Shown in pieces: positions 7,413 to 15,468 of a DNA stretch of 64,000 bases. Below the pieces are notes generated by a model. The model saw only the letters and a program-made list of their open reading frames with translations. It did not search any database and was not told the DNA's origin. The translations under genes and the position numbers were made by a program. The stretch is from Paramesorhizobium deserti (lineage in GTDB: Bacteria > Pseudomonadota > Alphaproteobacteria > Rhizobiales > Rhizobiaceae): the NCBI RefSeq assembly GCF_001558695.1, contig NZ_LNTU01000038.1, forward strand, positions 62,001 through 126,000. The letters are read 5' to 3'. Position 1 is the first letter of the stretch. The number at the start of each line of letters is the position of its first letter.

Positions 7413-9068
7413 ATGCTGAACCAGATCAATCCCGAGACCACCCTGCGCCACGGCGGCAGGATCCTTGTCGACCAGTTGAAGATCCAGGGTGTGGAACGCG
7501 TCTTCTGCATCCCTGGCGAGAGCTATCTCGCCGCGCTCGACGGCCTCTACGAAAGCGGCATCGACACGATCGTCTGCCGTCAGGAGGGCGGGGCGGCGAT
7601 GATGGCCGAAGCCCATGGCAAGCTGACGGGGTGTCCCGGCATCGCTTTCGTCACACGCGGCCCCGGCGCCACCAATGCGTCGGCCGGCGTGCATGTGGCG
7701 TTCCAGGATTCGACGCCGATGATCCTGTTCGTCGGCCAGGTGGCGAGGCATCAGCGCGATCGCGAGGCCTTCCAGGAGGTCGATTACCGCCAGATGTTTG
7801 GTCCGCTCGCCAAATGGGTCGCCGAGATCGACACGACCGAGCGCATTCCCGAATATGTCAGCCATGCATTCCATGTGGCGACATCGGGCCGGCCGGGGCC
7901 TGTCGTGCTCGCCCTTCCGGAAGACATGCTGTCGGCGGAAGCACTGGCCGCCGACGTACCCGCCGCGGTTCTGCCGCGCATGGAGACCTCGCCCGAAGCA
8001 ATCGACGACATTCTTGCCGCCCTTTCCAAGGCATCGCGGCCGCTGGTGATCGTCGGTGGCGGCGGATGGTCGGCTGAGGCGGCGGCGGATCTCGCGCGGT
8101 TTGCCGAGGCGCATGATCTGCCGGTCGGCGCGTCCTTCCGCTGCCAGGATTATCTCGACAACCGCCATCCCTCTTATGTCGGCGATATCGGCATCGGCAT
8201 CAATCCGAAGCTCGCGGAACGGGTCCGTGATGCGGACCTGCTTCTAGTGCTCGGCGCGCGGCTCGGCGAGATGACGACGAGCGGCTACAGCCTCGTCGGC
8301 ATTCCGGCGCCGGCTCAGGATCTCATTCACGTTTATCCCGATCCGGATGAGCTGGGCCGTGTCTATCGTCCGACGCTGGCCATCAGCGCGGCTCCGGCGC
8401 AACTTCTCGGCAAACTTGCCGCTACCCGCCCCGCTTCGCTGCCCGCCTGGAGCGAATGGCGCAAGGCGGCGCGTGCGGATTACGAGGCCTGGCGGATGCC
8501 GGCTGAAACGCCGGGGTTGCTCAAGATGGAATATATCGTGCGGCATCTCTCCGACACGCTGCCTGAGGACGCCATTCTCACCAATGGTGCCGGCAATTAT
8601 TCAGCCTGGCTGCACCGCTATTTCGCCTACAAGAAATGGCGCACCCAGCTTGCTCCCACATCCGGTTCCATGGGGTACGGCTTGCCGGCGGCCGTTGCGG
8701 CAAAGCTCGCGCATCCCGACCGCGACGTCGTCTGCCTTGCCGGCGACGGCTGCTTCCAGATGGCGATGCAGGAGTTCGGCACGGCCTGCCAGTATGGCGC
8801 GAACATTATCGTCCTCGTCTCCAACAACGGCATGTACGGCACGATCCGGATGCATCAGGAGCGGCACTATCCTGGCCGCGTTTCGGGCACCGATATGATC
8901 AATCCCGACTTTGCGGCTCTGGCGAAGAGCTATGGCGCCTATGGCGAAACGGTATTGCGCAACGAAGATTTTCCGGCCGCGTTCACCCGTGCCCGGGAAG
9001 CGGGAGCGCCGGCTATTCTCGACCTGATGGTCGATCCAAAGGCGTTGTCTCCGAGGCTTGTTCTCTGA
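7413..9068 (+). CDS. ThDP-dependent enzyme (acetolactate synthase-like)
   Basis: 551-residue member of the acetolactate synthase/benzoylformate decarboxylase superfamily. The PYR domain has the cofactor-activating glutamate in CRQEGGAAMMAEAHGK (about residue 56), then the middle domain (VIVGGGGWSAEAAADLARFA), and the PP domain has the ThDP/magnesium motif GDGCFQMAMQEFGTA ... SNN (about residue 442). The ATG at 7413, just after the GntR stop, gives the standard N-terminus; an upstream reading runs through the regulator in the wrong frame. Reaction unknown: decarboxylation or carboligation of a 2-oxo acid. The link to the TRAP substrate is inferred from position. Confidence 0.88.
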   Translation: MLNQINPETTLRHGGRILVDQLKIQGVERVFCIPGESYLAALDGLYESGIDTIVCRQEGGAAMMAEAHGKLTGCPGIAFVTRGPGATNASAGVHVAFQDSTPMILFVGQVARHQRDREAFQEVDYRQMFGPLAKWVAEIDTTERIPEYVSHAFHVATSGRPGPVVLALPEDMLSAEALAADVPAAVLPRMETSPEAIDDILAALSKASRPLVIVGGGGWSAEAAADLARFAEAHDLPVGASFRCQDYLDNRHPSYVGDIGIGINPKLAERVRDADLLLVLGARLGEMTTSGYSLVGIPAPAQDLIHVYPDPDELGRVYRPTLAISAAPAQLLGKLAATRPASLPAWSEWRKAARADYEAWRMPAETPGLLKMEYIVRHLSDTLPEDAILTNGAGNYSAWLHRYFAYKKWRTQLAPTSGSMGYGLPAAVAAKLAHPDRDVVCLAGDGCFQMAMQEFGTACQYGANIIVLVSNNGMYGTIRMHQERHYPGRVSGTDMINPDFAALAKSYGAYGETVLRNEDFPAAFTRAREAGAPAILDLMVDPKALSPRLVL

Positions 9069-9287
9069 GGTGACACGGGAGTGAGAGTTATTCCAAGTTC
9101 GGCGCAATCGATAAATGTGCCGTTGTGGGAAGCGTTGTGCCGATATTGTAGAAACCACAATTAATTGGGGGTTAAAGATATCCACAACGAAAGAAAACAT
9201 TATCCTTTTACTTGGATTCTTTCGGAATAACGCTGAGATGGCCAAAATATAACTTGAACAAAGCAGAGAATCACTCTCTTATCATAC

Positions 9288-9389
9288 CAGTCGACGGGTC
9301 GCTCCTCCCACTCTTCACGTCGACTGTTCCCCTCTGGAGGTCATAACCTTCAGCATTGGCCGGACTTTTTAAGTCCGGCCTTTTTTATT
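9288..9389 (+). ncRNA. Candidate CUCCUCCC-motif small RNA (alpha-r14/cuckoo-like)
   Basis: In the 344-base gap after the ThDP gene, a perfect 9-bp stem (CAGTCGACG 9288-9296 / CGTCGACTG 9318-9326) holds CTCCTCCC (9302-9309) in its loop. A short stretch follows, then an intrinsic terminator. Rhizobial small RNAs of the alpha-r14/cuckoo type are known for CUCCUCCC anti-Shine-Dalgarno motifs in loops and a 3' terminator. A TTGAAC (9254-9259) and CTTATC (9278-9283) 18 bases apart could be the promoter. The product would be about 100 nt. Naming the family is from memory of the motif, not alignment. Confidence 0.62.
9358..9389 (+). terminator. Rho-independent terminator
   Basis: Perfect 10-bp stem GGCCGGACTT / AAGTCCGGCC (self-closing around TTT/AAG) followed by TTTTTTATT. 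It ends the candidate small RNA and also separates it from the convergent DUF1772 gene. Confidence 0.9.
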
Positions 9390-9412
9390 GCATTGATTGT
9401 TGCCGGGTGAAC

Positions 9413-9898
9413 TTACGGGGCCATCCTCAGAGCCAGGACAAAGCAGGCGCTGGCGATGATGCCGGTGATGGTGCGTACGTGGTTCCAAGCCGTCCAGCGG
9501 TCGAGATAGCCGGTCCAGTGTTCGGCACCGGCCGGGCTTGCCGGATCAACGACGGCAAGCGCCTCGTTCATCGGAACGTTGAAGATCATCGTGACCAGGA
9601 TGATCCCACCGAGATAGAGCAGGCTGCCGGCAAGCAACATATAGGCGCCGGGCTGGCTGAGATTCAAAAGAGCGGCCATCGCCAGAATGACTGCAAGAAG
9701 TGCCGTTCCGAAAAACAGAATGAAGAAGATCGGGTTGAGTACGGTCACATTGATCGATTGCATGGCGGCGGTCCCGCCCTGCGGCGTGAGGCGGCCGAGC
9801 GCCGCCATCACCACATTGGAGAAGCCGTAGAAGAAGCCTCCCATGACGCCGGAGCCGATCGCGGCGAGAAAAACGGCTGTTGGCATGATCCTGTCCAT
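9413..9898 (-). CDS. DUF1772 membrane protein
   Basis: 161-residue integral membrane protein with about four helices; it starts MDRIMPTAVFLAAIGSGVM and contains GGFFYGFSNVVMAAL, NVTVLNPIFFILFFGTALLA and the C-terminal AWNHVRTITGIIAS. These are typical of the DUF1772/anthrone-oxygenase-like family. The start codon overlaps the stop of the upstream NmrA-like gene (TAATG) and has GGGAGGGAA before it, so translation was coupled to that gene. Function unknown; it probably forms a TetR-controlled pair with the NmrA-like gene. Confidence 0.8.
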   Translation of the reverse strand: MDRIMPTAVFLAAIGSGVMGGFFYGFSNVVMAALGRLTPQGGTAAMQSINVTVLNPIFFILFFGTALLAVILAMAALLNLSQPGAYMLLAGSLLYLGGIILVTMIFNVPMNEALAVVDPASPAGAEHWTGYLDRWTAWNHVRTITGIIASACFVLALRMAP

Positions 9899-10739
9899 TA
9901 TTGGTTCCCTCCCCAAATGCCTGAAGCGGCCATCCGCCTGGCATAATCCGAAAAATCACGCGGCTGCCTGCCGAGCGCGCGATTTACGCCATCGCTCAGA
10001 TATTCGTTGCGGCCGTCCAGCACGTTGCGGAAAAGATCATCCAGCAGCAGCACCAGATCTTCCGGCACGGCCTCTTTGCGCAACTCCGCAACGTAGTCAT
10101 CCACCGAGACGGGAATGTAATCGATCTTGCGGCCGGTGGCTTTGGCGATTTCGCCGATCGCGTCCGCGAAAGTAAGAAGCCGCGGGCCCGTTACCTCATA
10201 GATCTGGCCGACATGACCGTCCTCCGTCAGCGCCGCGACGACGACGTCGGCAATGTCTTCGACGTCGATAAACGGCTCCGCGACGTCGCGGGCGGGCAGC
10301 ACGACCTGTCCGGCCCTTATGCCGTTGCCCATGAAGCTCTCGCTGAAGTTCTGTGCGAACCAGGATGCGCGCACCACCGTCCAATCGGCGCCCGATTGCG
10401 CGATCAGCTGTTCGGTTCGCTGCGCTTCCGGCTCGCCGCGACCTGACAGCAGCACCAGTTCGCGGATGCCGCTCGCGACCGCCTGGCGGGCAAAGGCATC
10501 GACCGTTTCGCGGCTCCGGGAACAGCGAGGTCCGGATGATAGGTGATGTAGACGGCCGACACGCCGGCAAGAGCGCCTGCCCATGTCGGCCTGTCGGTCC
10601 AGTCGAAGGACGGGTTCGCCGAGCGGGAGCCGATACGCACCGGAACTCCCTGTCTGGTCAGTCGTTCGGCGACACGCCGCCCCGTCTTGCCGGTGCCGCC
10701 TAGGATCAGGATCGGGCCCTGGTCATGATGATTGGTCAT
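9898..10739 (-). pseudogene. NmrA-like NAD(P)-binding protein, frameshifted
   Basis: Atypical short-chain dehydrogenase of the NmrA/quinone-reductase-like type. The start at 10739 gives MTNHHDQGPILILGGTGKTGRRV with the nucleotide motif GGTGKTG; this frame follows the family to YITYHPDLAVPGA. The rest (ETVDAFARQAVASG ... DWTVVRASWFAQNF ... IYEVTGPRLLTF) continues in another frame to 9898. One base is missing around 10505-10515 (GCG AAA for expected GCG GAA A). Either the gene is freshly broken or there is a single-base sequence error; both halves are otherwise intact, which favours error or very recent mutation. It is divergent from tetR. Confidence 0.8.
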
Positions 10740-10758
10740 CGTCGTTTCCTTTCTCCAC

Positions 10759-10806
10759 AAATATGAGTAATCCTCATATTTGCAAATGTGATAAACCCTC
10801 ATATTA
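10759..10806. promoter_or_regulatory. TetR operator candidate with extra half-site
   Basis: Inverted repeat AAATATGAG (10759-10767) TAATC CTCATATTT (10773-10781), 9-bp arms, in the gap between the divergent tetR and NmrA-like genes. A third half-site CTCATATTA is at 10798-10806. This fits dimeric TetR repression of both directions. Confidence 0.7.
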
Positions 10807-10842
10807 TATCCGTCAAGCGAAACCTGAGGAATCGATGACGAC

Positions 10843-11481
10843 ATGAGCCAGACGGAAAAATCGCAAGCTGCTGCAGCACCGGCGGCCGCACGCAAGCAGC
10901 CGACGCAGCAGCGCAGCCGGGAGCGGGTGGAGCGCATGCTCGAGGCCGCCGCGGCGCTGATTGCGGAAAAGGGCAGCGATGCGTTGAAGATGGGCGAAGT
11001 CGCCGAGCGGGCGGGCGTGCCGATTGGCTCGCTTTACCAGTTCTTCCCCGACAAGAGCGCCATCATCCTGACGCTGGCCGAACGCTACAATGCGCTCAGC
11101 CGCGAATGCATCGGGGAGGGGCTTGCCGATGTGCGGGATATGGCCGGGCTGGAGCGCGCCTTCACCGAACTGGTCGACACCTATTATGAGATGTTCCTGG
11201 CCGAGCCGGTCATGCGTGACATCTGGTCGGGAACGCAGGCCGACAAGGCGTTGCGGGAAAACGAACTCGCCGACAGCCGCATCATCGGCGGAATGCTGGC
11301 CGATGTTCTGATGCGGCTACATCGGGAGGGGGATCGGGAAGAGATCGCGACGACGGCTTTCCTGATCATGTCGCTCGGCGAGGCGACCATGCGGCTCGCC
11401 ATTTCCGTGACGCGCGAAGAGGGCCAGGCGATCGTTGATGCCTATAAACGCATGGTTCTGAGAGAGATGCTGGCGCTCTGA
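10843..11481 (+). CDS. TetR/AcrR-family transcriptional regulator
   Basis: 212-residue repressor. The N-terminal helix-turn-helix is clear at about residues 23-75: RVERMLEAAAALIAEKGSDALKM then EVAERAGVPIGSLYQFFPDKSAII. The remaining helical domain would bind a small ligand and contains WSGTQADKALREN and a helix pair used for dimerisation. It lies divergent to the NmrA-like/DUF1772 pair with a good palindrome in between, so it likely represses them and itself. The alanine-rich first 20 residues are not conserved in the fold. Ligand unknown. Confidence 0.92.
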   Translation: MSQTEKSQAAAAPAAARKQPTQQRSRERVERMLEAAAALIAEKGSDALKMGEVAERAGVPIGSLYQFFPDKSAIILTLAERYNALSRECIGEGLADVRDMAGLERAFTELVDTYYEMFLAEPVMRDIWSGTQADKALRENELADSRIIGGMLADVLMRLHREGDREEIATTAFLIMSLGEATMRLAISVTREEGQAIVDAYKRMVLREMLAL

Positions 11482-11496
11482 CCCTGGGCCGATCCG

Positions 11497-11712
11497 TCAT
11501 GCCCGGGTGCGACCGAGCATGTTGCTGAGTTCCTTGGGGTCGGCGCAAAATATCCGGGAGATCTTCTGGTTCGGGTGTTCGCCTGCCCATTGCGCCGCCA
11601 GGGGTTGGGAAATGGTCACGCATTGCACACGGGGAAGCGGATTCGAAAGCACATGCACCTCGCATAAAGGCTCGGTGGAAAGGCATGCGACGACCGCGAG
11701 GACGGATTCCAT
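11497..11712 (-). CDS. Small protein of unknown function (71 aa)
   Basis: 71-residue soluble protein starting MESVLAVVACLSTEPLC, containing QPLAAQWAGEHPNQKIS and ending SNMLGRTRA. AAGGATCGC precedes the ATG. Codon use resembles real genes and the frame is distinct from any overlapping gene. No domain recognised. A GGAAC-N17-TGTT element at 11790-11815 on the same strand could be a general-stress promoter for it. It is convergent with tetR. Confidence 0.6.
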   Translation of the reverse strand: MESVLAVVACLSTEPLCEVHVLSNPLPRVQCVTISQPLAAQWAGEHPNQKISRIFCADPKELSNMLGRTRA

Positions 11713-11789
11713 AACTGCGATCCTTTCGTCGTTTGACCGCGACGACAATGCCGACGTGGAGGATAAGCCGCTGGCAGAGATAGGACTGT

Positions 11790-11815
11790 AACAGCCGCCT
11801 CAGCGAAATGGTTCC
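11790..11815 (-). promoter_or_regulatory. Possible EcfG/RpoE2-type promoter
   Basis: On the minus strand, GGAAC (11815-11811), 17 bases, then TGTT (11793-11790). The alphaproteobacterial general-stress consensus is GGAAC-N16/17-CGTT with the final TT most conserved. It lies about 80 bases before the 71-residue gene. Confidence 0.4.
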
Positions 11816-11866
11816 ATTATTTGTCCCGTTTTAAGCGGAACCCAATTCCGATGGGCCGGAAGGTAG

Positions 11867-12550
11867 TCAGATGGTTGACTTCACCCGTTCCCAGCCATTT
11901 GCGAGGTGAACGTCCAGTTCGCGGGCCAGCGTCTCGGCATCGCGGGCTTCCAGCGCGGCCATGATCCGCTCGTGCTCGGCGACGGCCGCCGCCCAGCGCT
12001 CCGGCCCCTCATGGCCGACGAAGCGGATGCGCTTGACGCGCGATTGCAGCAGACCATGCACCTCTGCCAGCGGCGCGTTATCGGCAAGAGCCACGATGCC
12101 GGTGTGGATCTGCTGGTTGAGCTTGTAATATTCCAGCCGCTCGCCGGCCTGATAATGGCGCACCATGGCATCGTGGAGATCGCGCAGCCGGGCTATTCCC
12201 TCGTCGCTCGCCTTTGCGCAGGCGAGGCGGGCGGCCAGCATCTCCATCGACCGGATGACGATCAGCATGTCCTCGATATCCTTGGCCGAGAACCGCTTGA
12301 CCATCGCGCCGCGGCTCGGCACGAGTTCGACGAGCCCTTCGCTTGCCAGGAATTTCAGCGCTTCGCGCAACGGCGTGCGCGAGACGCCCAGTTCCTCGCC
12401 GAGCTGGTTTTCGTATATGCGCTGGCCGGGCTGCAGATCGCCCTCGATGATCATGTCGCGCAACCGGTTGACGATCTCGCCATGCAGCGATTGACGGGAA
12501 ATTGCCGTGACCGCACGTCGCCCAGCCTGTTCGATCACCTCCGAAGCCAT
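11867..12550 (-). CDS. GntR-family (FCD) transcriptional regulator
   Basis: 227-residue regulator. The winged helix spans about residues 18-85 (LHGEIVNRLRDMIIEGDL, ENQLGEELGVSRTPLREAL, PSRGAMVKRF) and the FCD domain follows (YKLNQQIHTGIVALADN; AEHERIMAALEARD). The start at 12550 has GGGAGAGAAAAG upstream; the longer reading adds 36 residues lacking conservation signs. It is divergent from the pdxA2/TTT operon, with a perfect 11-bp palindrome between, and is its probable regulator. Confidence 0.88.
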   Translation of the reverse strand: MASEVIEQAGRRAVTAISRQSLHGEIVNRLRDMIIEGDLQPGQRIYENQLGEELGVSRTPLREALKFLASEGLVELVPSRGAMVKRFSAKDIEDMLIVIRSMEMLAARLACAKASDEGIARLRDLHDAMVRHYQAGERLEYYKLNQQIHTGIVALADNAPLAEVHGLLQSRVKRIRFVGHEGPERWAAAVAEHERIMAALEARDAETLARELDVHLANGWERVKSTI

Positions 12551-12669
12551 CGTCTTTTCTCTCCCGCTTCCGTTCCTGCCGGACCCGCTCTGCGTGCTCG
12601 GTGTCCCTGTCGAAATCCATTTTCGCATTGGGAACGGCAAAATGATACTGCTTTCCATGTATTATTTTT

Positions 12670-12680
12670 TATACTGTATA
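12670..12680. promoter_or_regulatory. GntR operator candidate before the pdxA2 operon
   Basis: TATACTGTATA (TATAC-T-GTATA, perfect) in the AT-rich gap, 79 bases before the pdxA2 start and 120 before the divergent GntR gene. This is the usual size and symmetry of FCD-regulator sites. Confidence 0.55.
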
Positions 12681-12748
12681 CAAAATGCTTGCGTATGGGA
12701 AATGTGGCTTGTAGTCTCCGGATGTCCATCGAAGAAGGAGGAGCTTTC

Positions 12749-13801
12749 ATGGCCACAAGCGAAACGGGTGTCGAGACGCGGGCGGACCGTCCTGTCCTGG
12801 CTCTCGCCATGGGCGATCCGGCGGGCATAAGCCCGGAGCTGACCGCGCGGATACTCGCCTTGCCCGAGCTCCTGAGTGCCGCGCGTTTCGTCGTAATCGG
12901 TGACCGCCGCATCCTTGAGGAGGGCGCGGCAATCGCCGGAGTCGCGCCCGATCTCGATTATCGCACGCCGGCCGATTTCTCCGCCGATGTCACCGACCGG
13001 CCTGTCTTCGTCGATCTCGGTCATCTCGACCCTGCCGATGTCACGCGCGGCGAGGCGACGCTTGCCGGCGGCAGCTTCGCCACCGAAAATTTCCGCTTCG
13101 CGCTGCTGCTGGCAGATCAGGATCGCGTCGATGGGGTCTGTTTCACGCCCTTCAACAAGAAGGCGATGCGCTATGCCTATCCCGGCTATGACGACGAGAT
13201 CCGTTTCGTCTCCGATGTGCTCTCCTTCGAGGGCCGGATGCGTGAGTTCAACGTGCTCGAGCGGGTCTGGAACGCGCGGGTGACCTCGCATATCCCGCTG
13301 TCGGCGGTCTCAAGCCACATCAGTGAGCAAGCCATTCTGGCTGAGATCGATCTGACCGCCACGTGCCTGCGTCTTGCGGGGATCGACCAGCCGCGGATTG
13401 CGGTGGCGGGGCTCAACCCGCATGCCGGCGATGGCGGCAGCTTCGGGATGGAGGAGATCGAGGTGATCGAGCCCGCCGTGGAGCGGGCGAAGGCGGCGGG
13501 CTACGCCGTTGAGGGGCCGTTCCCGGCCGACACCGTATTCCTGCGCGCGCTGAAGGAAGGTTTCCACGCCGTGTTGACCATGTATCACGATCAAGGCCAG
13601 ATCGCGATGAAGATGATGGGCTTCGACAAGGGCGTGACCATGATGGGCGGGCTGCCGTTTCCGCTCTGCACCCCCGCTCATGGCACGGCTTATGACATAG
13701 CGGGTCGTGGCATCGCGGATGTGGGCGCGTCGCGCGAGGCAGTGCTGCTTGCGGCCAAGATGGCGAGACGACAGGCTGCGTTGAGAGAAGCGGCCGAATA
13801 G
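12749..13801 (+). CDS. pdxA2: PdxA2-like 4-phosphate dehydrogenase (threonate/erythronate type)
   Basis: 350-residue NAD-dependent metal enzyme of the PdxA family. Visible are the start ALAMGDPAGISPELTA, a histidine metal-ligand region (SHIPLSAVSSHIS), GLNPHAGDGGSFGMEE, the metal motif YHDQGQIAMK and the C-terminal HGTAYDIAGRG. PdxA in vitamin B6 synthesis oxidises 4-phosphohydroxythreonine; PdxA2 paralogues in catabolic clusters oxidise D-threonate or D-erythronate 4-phosphate. The GntR and TTT neighbours favour PdxA2. Usually a DUF1537 kinase supplies the phosphorylated substrate; none is present nearby. GAAGGAGGAG precedes the ATG at 12749. Confidence 0.8.
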   Translation: MATSETGVETRADRPVLALAMGDPAGISPELTARILALPELLSAARFVVIGDRRILEEGAAIAGVAPDLDYRTPADFSADVTDRPVFVDLGHLDPADVTRGEATLAGGSFATENFRFALLLADQDRVDGVCFTPFNKKAMRYAYPGYDDEIRFVSDVLSFEGRMREFNVLERVWNARVTSHIPLSAVSSHISEQAILAEIDLTATCLRLAGIDQPRIAVAGLNPHAGDGGSFGMEEIEVIEPAVERAKAAGYAVEGPFPADTVFLRALKEGFHAVLTMYHDQGQIAMKMMGFDKGVTMMGGLPFPLCTPAHGTAYDIAGRGIADVGASREAVLLAAKMARRQAALREAAE

Positions 13802-13878
13802 ACCGATTGATGAAACGGGATCGAACCGCCGGGATTGGAGCTTGTGGTGGGACGATTCAAAACCTGGGAGGAACCGAC

Positions 13879-14862
13879 ATGCTTAAGAAGATTACCCTGG
13901 CGCTGCTTGCGATGACGGCCGCGGGGCCGGCGCTTGCCTTCGAGCCGACACGGCCTGTTGAATTCGTCGTGACATCGGGTCCGGGCGGCGGCACCGACAA
14001 TTTCGCCCGCACGGTGCAGTCCATCATCGCCAAGCATAAGCTGATGGACGCACCCGTCGTCGTCACCAACAAGGGCGGCGGTAGCGGAGCTGAAGGCTTC
14101 GTCTACGCCGCGGGCTACAAGGGCGATCCCTACAAGCTGACCTTCGGCACCAATAATGAATATCTCCTGCCCAGCGTCGCGGCCGTCCCTTACAAGCCGG
14201 AAGACCTGACGCCCGTCGCCACGCTGGCGCTCGACGAATTCCTCATCTGGGTCAACGGCCAATCGGAGTTCAACGACGTCAAATCCTTCGTGGAGGCGGC
14301 GAAGGCGAAGCCGGGAGCGCTTCAGTTCGGCGGCAGCCAGTCCAAGGATACCGATCAGATCCTCGTCTCGACGATCGCCGATGTGACCGGAGCGCAATTC
14401 CGCTATATTCCGTTCAAGAGTGGCGGCGAGGCGGCGGTTCAACTGGCCGGCGGCCATATCGACGGCAACGTGAACAATCCCAACGAAAATCGCGGCCAGT
14501 GGCAGGCTGGCATGGTGAAGCCGCTCTGCGTCTTCCGGCCCGATCGCTTCCCGCAGAGCGACCCCGTGCATGACGGCAAGGGCTGGCACGATATCCCGAC
14601 CTGCGCCGAAGCGGGTCTGGCGATCGACAATTATCGCATGCCGCGTACCGTCTGGCTGCCGGCCGGTGTGGACGAGGATGCCGTCGCCTTCTATCGCGAT
14701 GTCCTGAAGAAAGTCTCCGAGACACCGGAATGGGCGGACTATGCCGCCAAGACGTCGCAGACATCGCAGTTCATGGCCGGCGACGACTTCGTGGCCTATC
14801 AGGCCAATGACCGGGAGAATGTTCTGAAAGTGCTCAAACGCGAGGGCTGGCTGGTCGAGTAA
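13879..14862 (+). CDS. tctC: TTT solute-binding protein (TctC/Bug family)
   Basis: 327-residue periplasmic binding protein with signal peptide MLKKITLALLAMTAAGPALA and then FVVTSGPGGGTDNFAR, the family ligand loop. GGGAGGAACCGAC places the start at 13879. It lies 77 bases after pdxA2 and 63 before tctB, forming a complete TTT system. Together with pdxA2 it suggests uptake of a four-carbon sugar acid or a related carboxylate; the ligand cannot be confirmed from sequence. Confidence 0.9.
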   Translation: MLKKITLALLAMTAAGPALAFEPTRPVEFVVTSGPGGGTDNFARTVQSIIAKHKLMDAPVVVTNKGGGSGAEGFVYAAGYKGDPYKLTFGTNNEYLLPSVAAVPYKPEDLTPVATLALDEFLIWVNGQSEFNDVKSFVEAAKAKPGALQFGGSQSKDTDQILVSTIADVTGAQFRYIPFKSGGEAAVQLAGGHIDGNVNNPNENRGQWQAGMVKPLCVFRPDRFPQSDPVHDGKGWHDIPTCAEAGLAIDNYRMPRTVWLPAGVDEDAVAFYRDVLKKVSETPEWADYAAKTSQTSQFMAGDDFVAYQANDRENVLKVLKREGWLVE

Positions 14863-14877
14863 GCCCCGATCGGGATG

Positions 14878-14895
14878 GCGCCCCAATTGGGGCGT
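14878..14895 (+). promoter_or_regulatory. Stem-loop between tctC and tctB
   Basis: CGCCCC-AATT-GGGGCG (14879-14894), extendable by one G-T pair, just after the tctC stop, with no following T-run. Like the other binding-protein junctions here it may stabilise the upstream message or attenuate readthrough. Confidence 0.5.
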
Positions 14896-14925
14896 CTCCT
14901 AACCCGCAATGCCTGGGAGGCGAGC

Positions 14926-15426
14926 ATGGCTGAATCCGAAAAGCAATCCGTGTCGCGCAAGACGATGGAAATCGTCACGGCGCTCCTGACCGCCGGGGCG
15001 GGTCTCGCCATTTGCTTCGGCTCGTGGCGAAGCGGTATCGGCTGGGCCGAGACTGGGCCGGAAGCGGGCTATTTTCCTTTCTATGTCGGTGTCCTGATCA
15101 TCCTCGGTAGTCTGGTGACGCTGCTGCGAACCATGTTCTTCTACCGGCATGAAGGCGAGATATTCCTCGATATCGAGAAGGCCAGGCCCGTTCTCGGTTT
15201 CTTTCTGCCGCTCGTCGCCTTCACGGTCGTCTCACTGCTCCTCGGCCTCTATGTCGGCACGGCGCTCTACATATGCGGCGCCATGATGTGGCAGGGCGGC
15301 TATCGCTGGTGGATCAGCGCTCTGGCGGCGCTGGCCGTCACCGGCCTCTTCTACCTCATCTTCGAGATCGGCTTTCAGGTTCCGCTGCTGAAGGGGCCGA
15401 TAGAGGGCTGGCTCGGCATCTACTGA
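14926..15426 (+). CDS. tctB: TTT small permease (TctB family)
   Basis: 166-residue membrane protein with four hydrophobic segments: MEIVTALLTAGAGLAICF, FPFYVGVLIILGSLVTLL, VLGFFLPLVAFTVVSLLL with ALYICGAMM, and ISALAALAVTGLFYLIFEI. The GPEAGYFPFY stretch is characteristic of TctB. The start at 14926 follows GGGAGGCGAGC; the longer reading from 14875 lacks a ribosome site. It lies between tctC and tctA. Confidence 0.88.
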   Translation: MAESEKQSVSRKTMEIVTALLTAGAGLAICFGSWRSGIGWAETGPEAGYFPFYVGVLIILGSLVTLLRTMFFYRHEGEIFLDIEKARPVLGFFLPLVAFTVVSLLLGLYVGTALYICGAMMWQGGYRWWISALAALAVTGLFYLIFEIGFQVPLLKGPIEGWLGIY

Positions 15427-15468
15427 TCCGGCGATAGACCGTCGGAACCGCTTGGGAGGAAACAGGCG

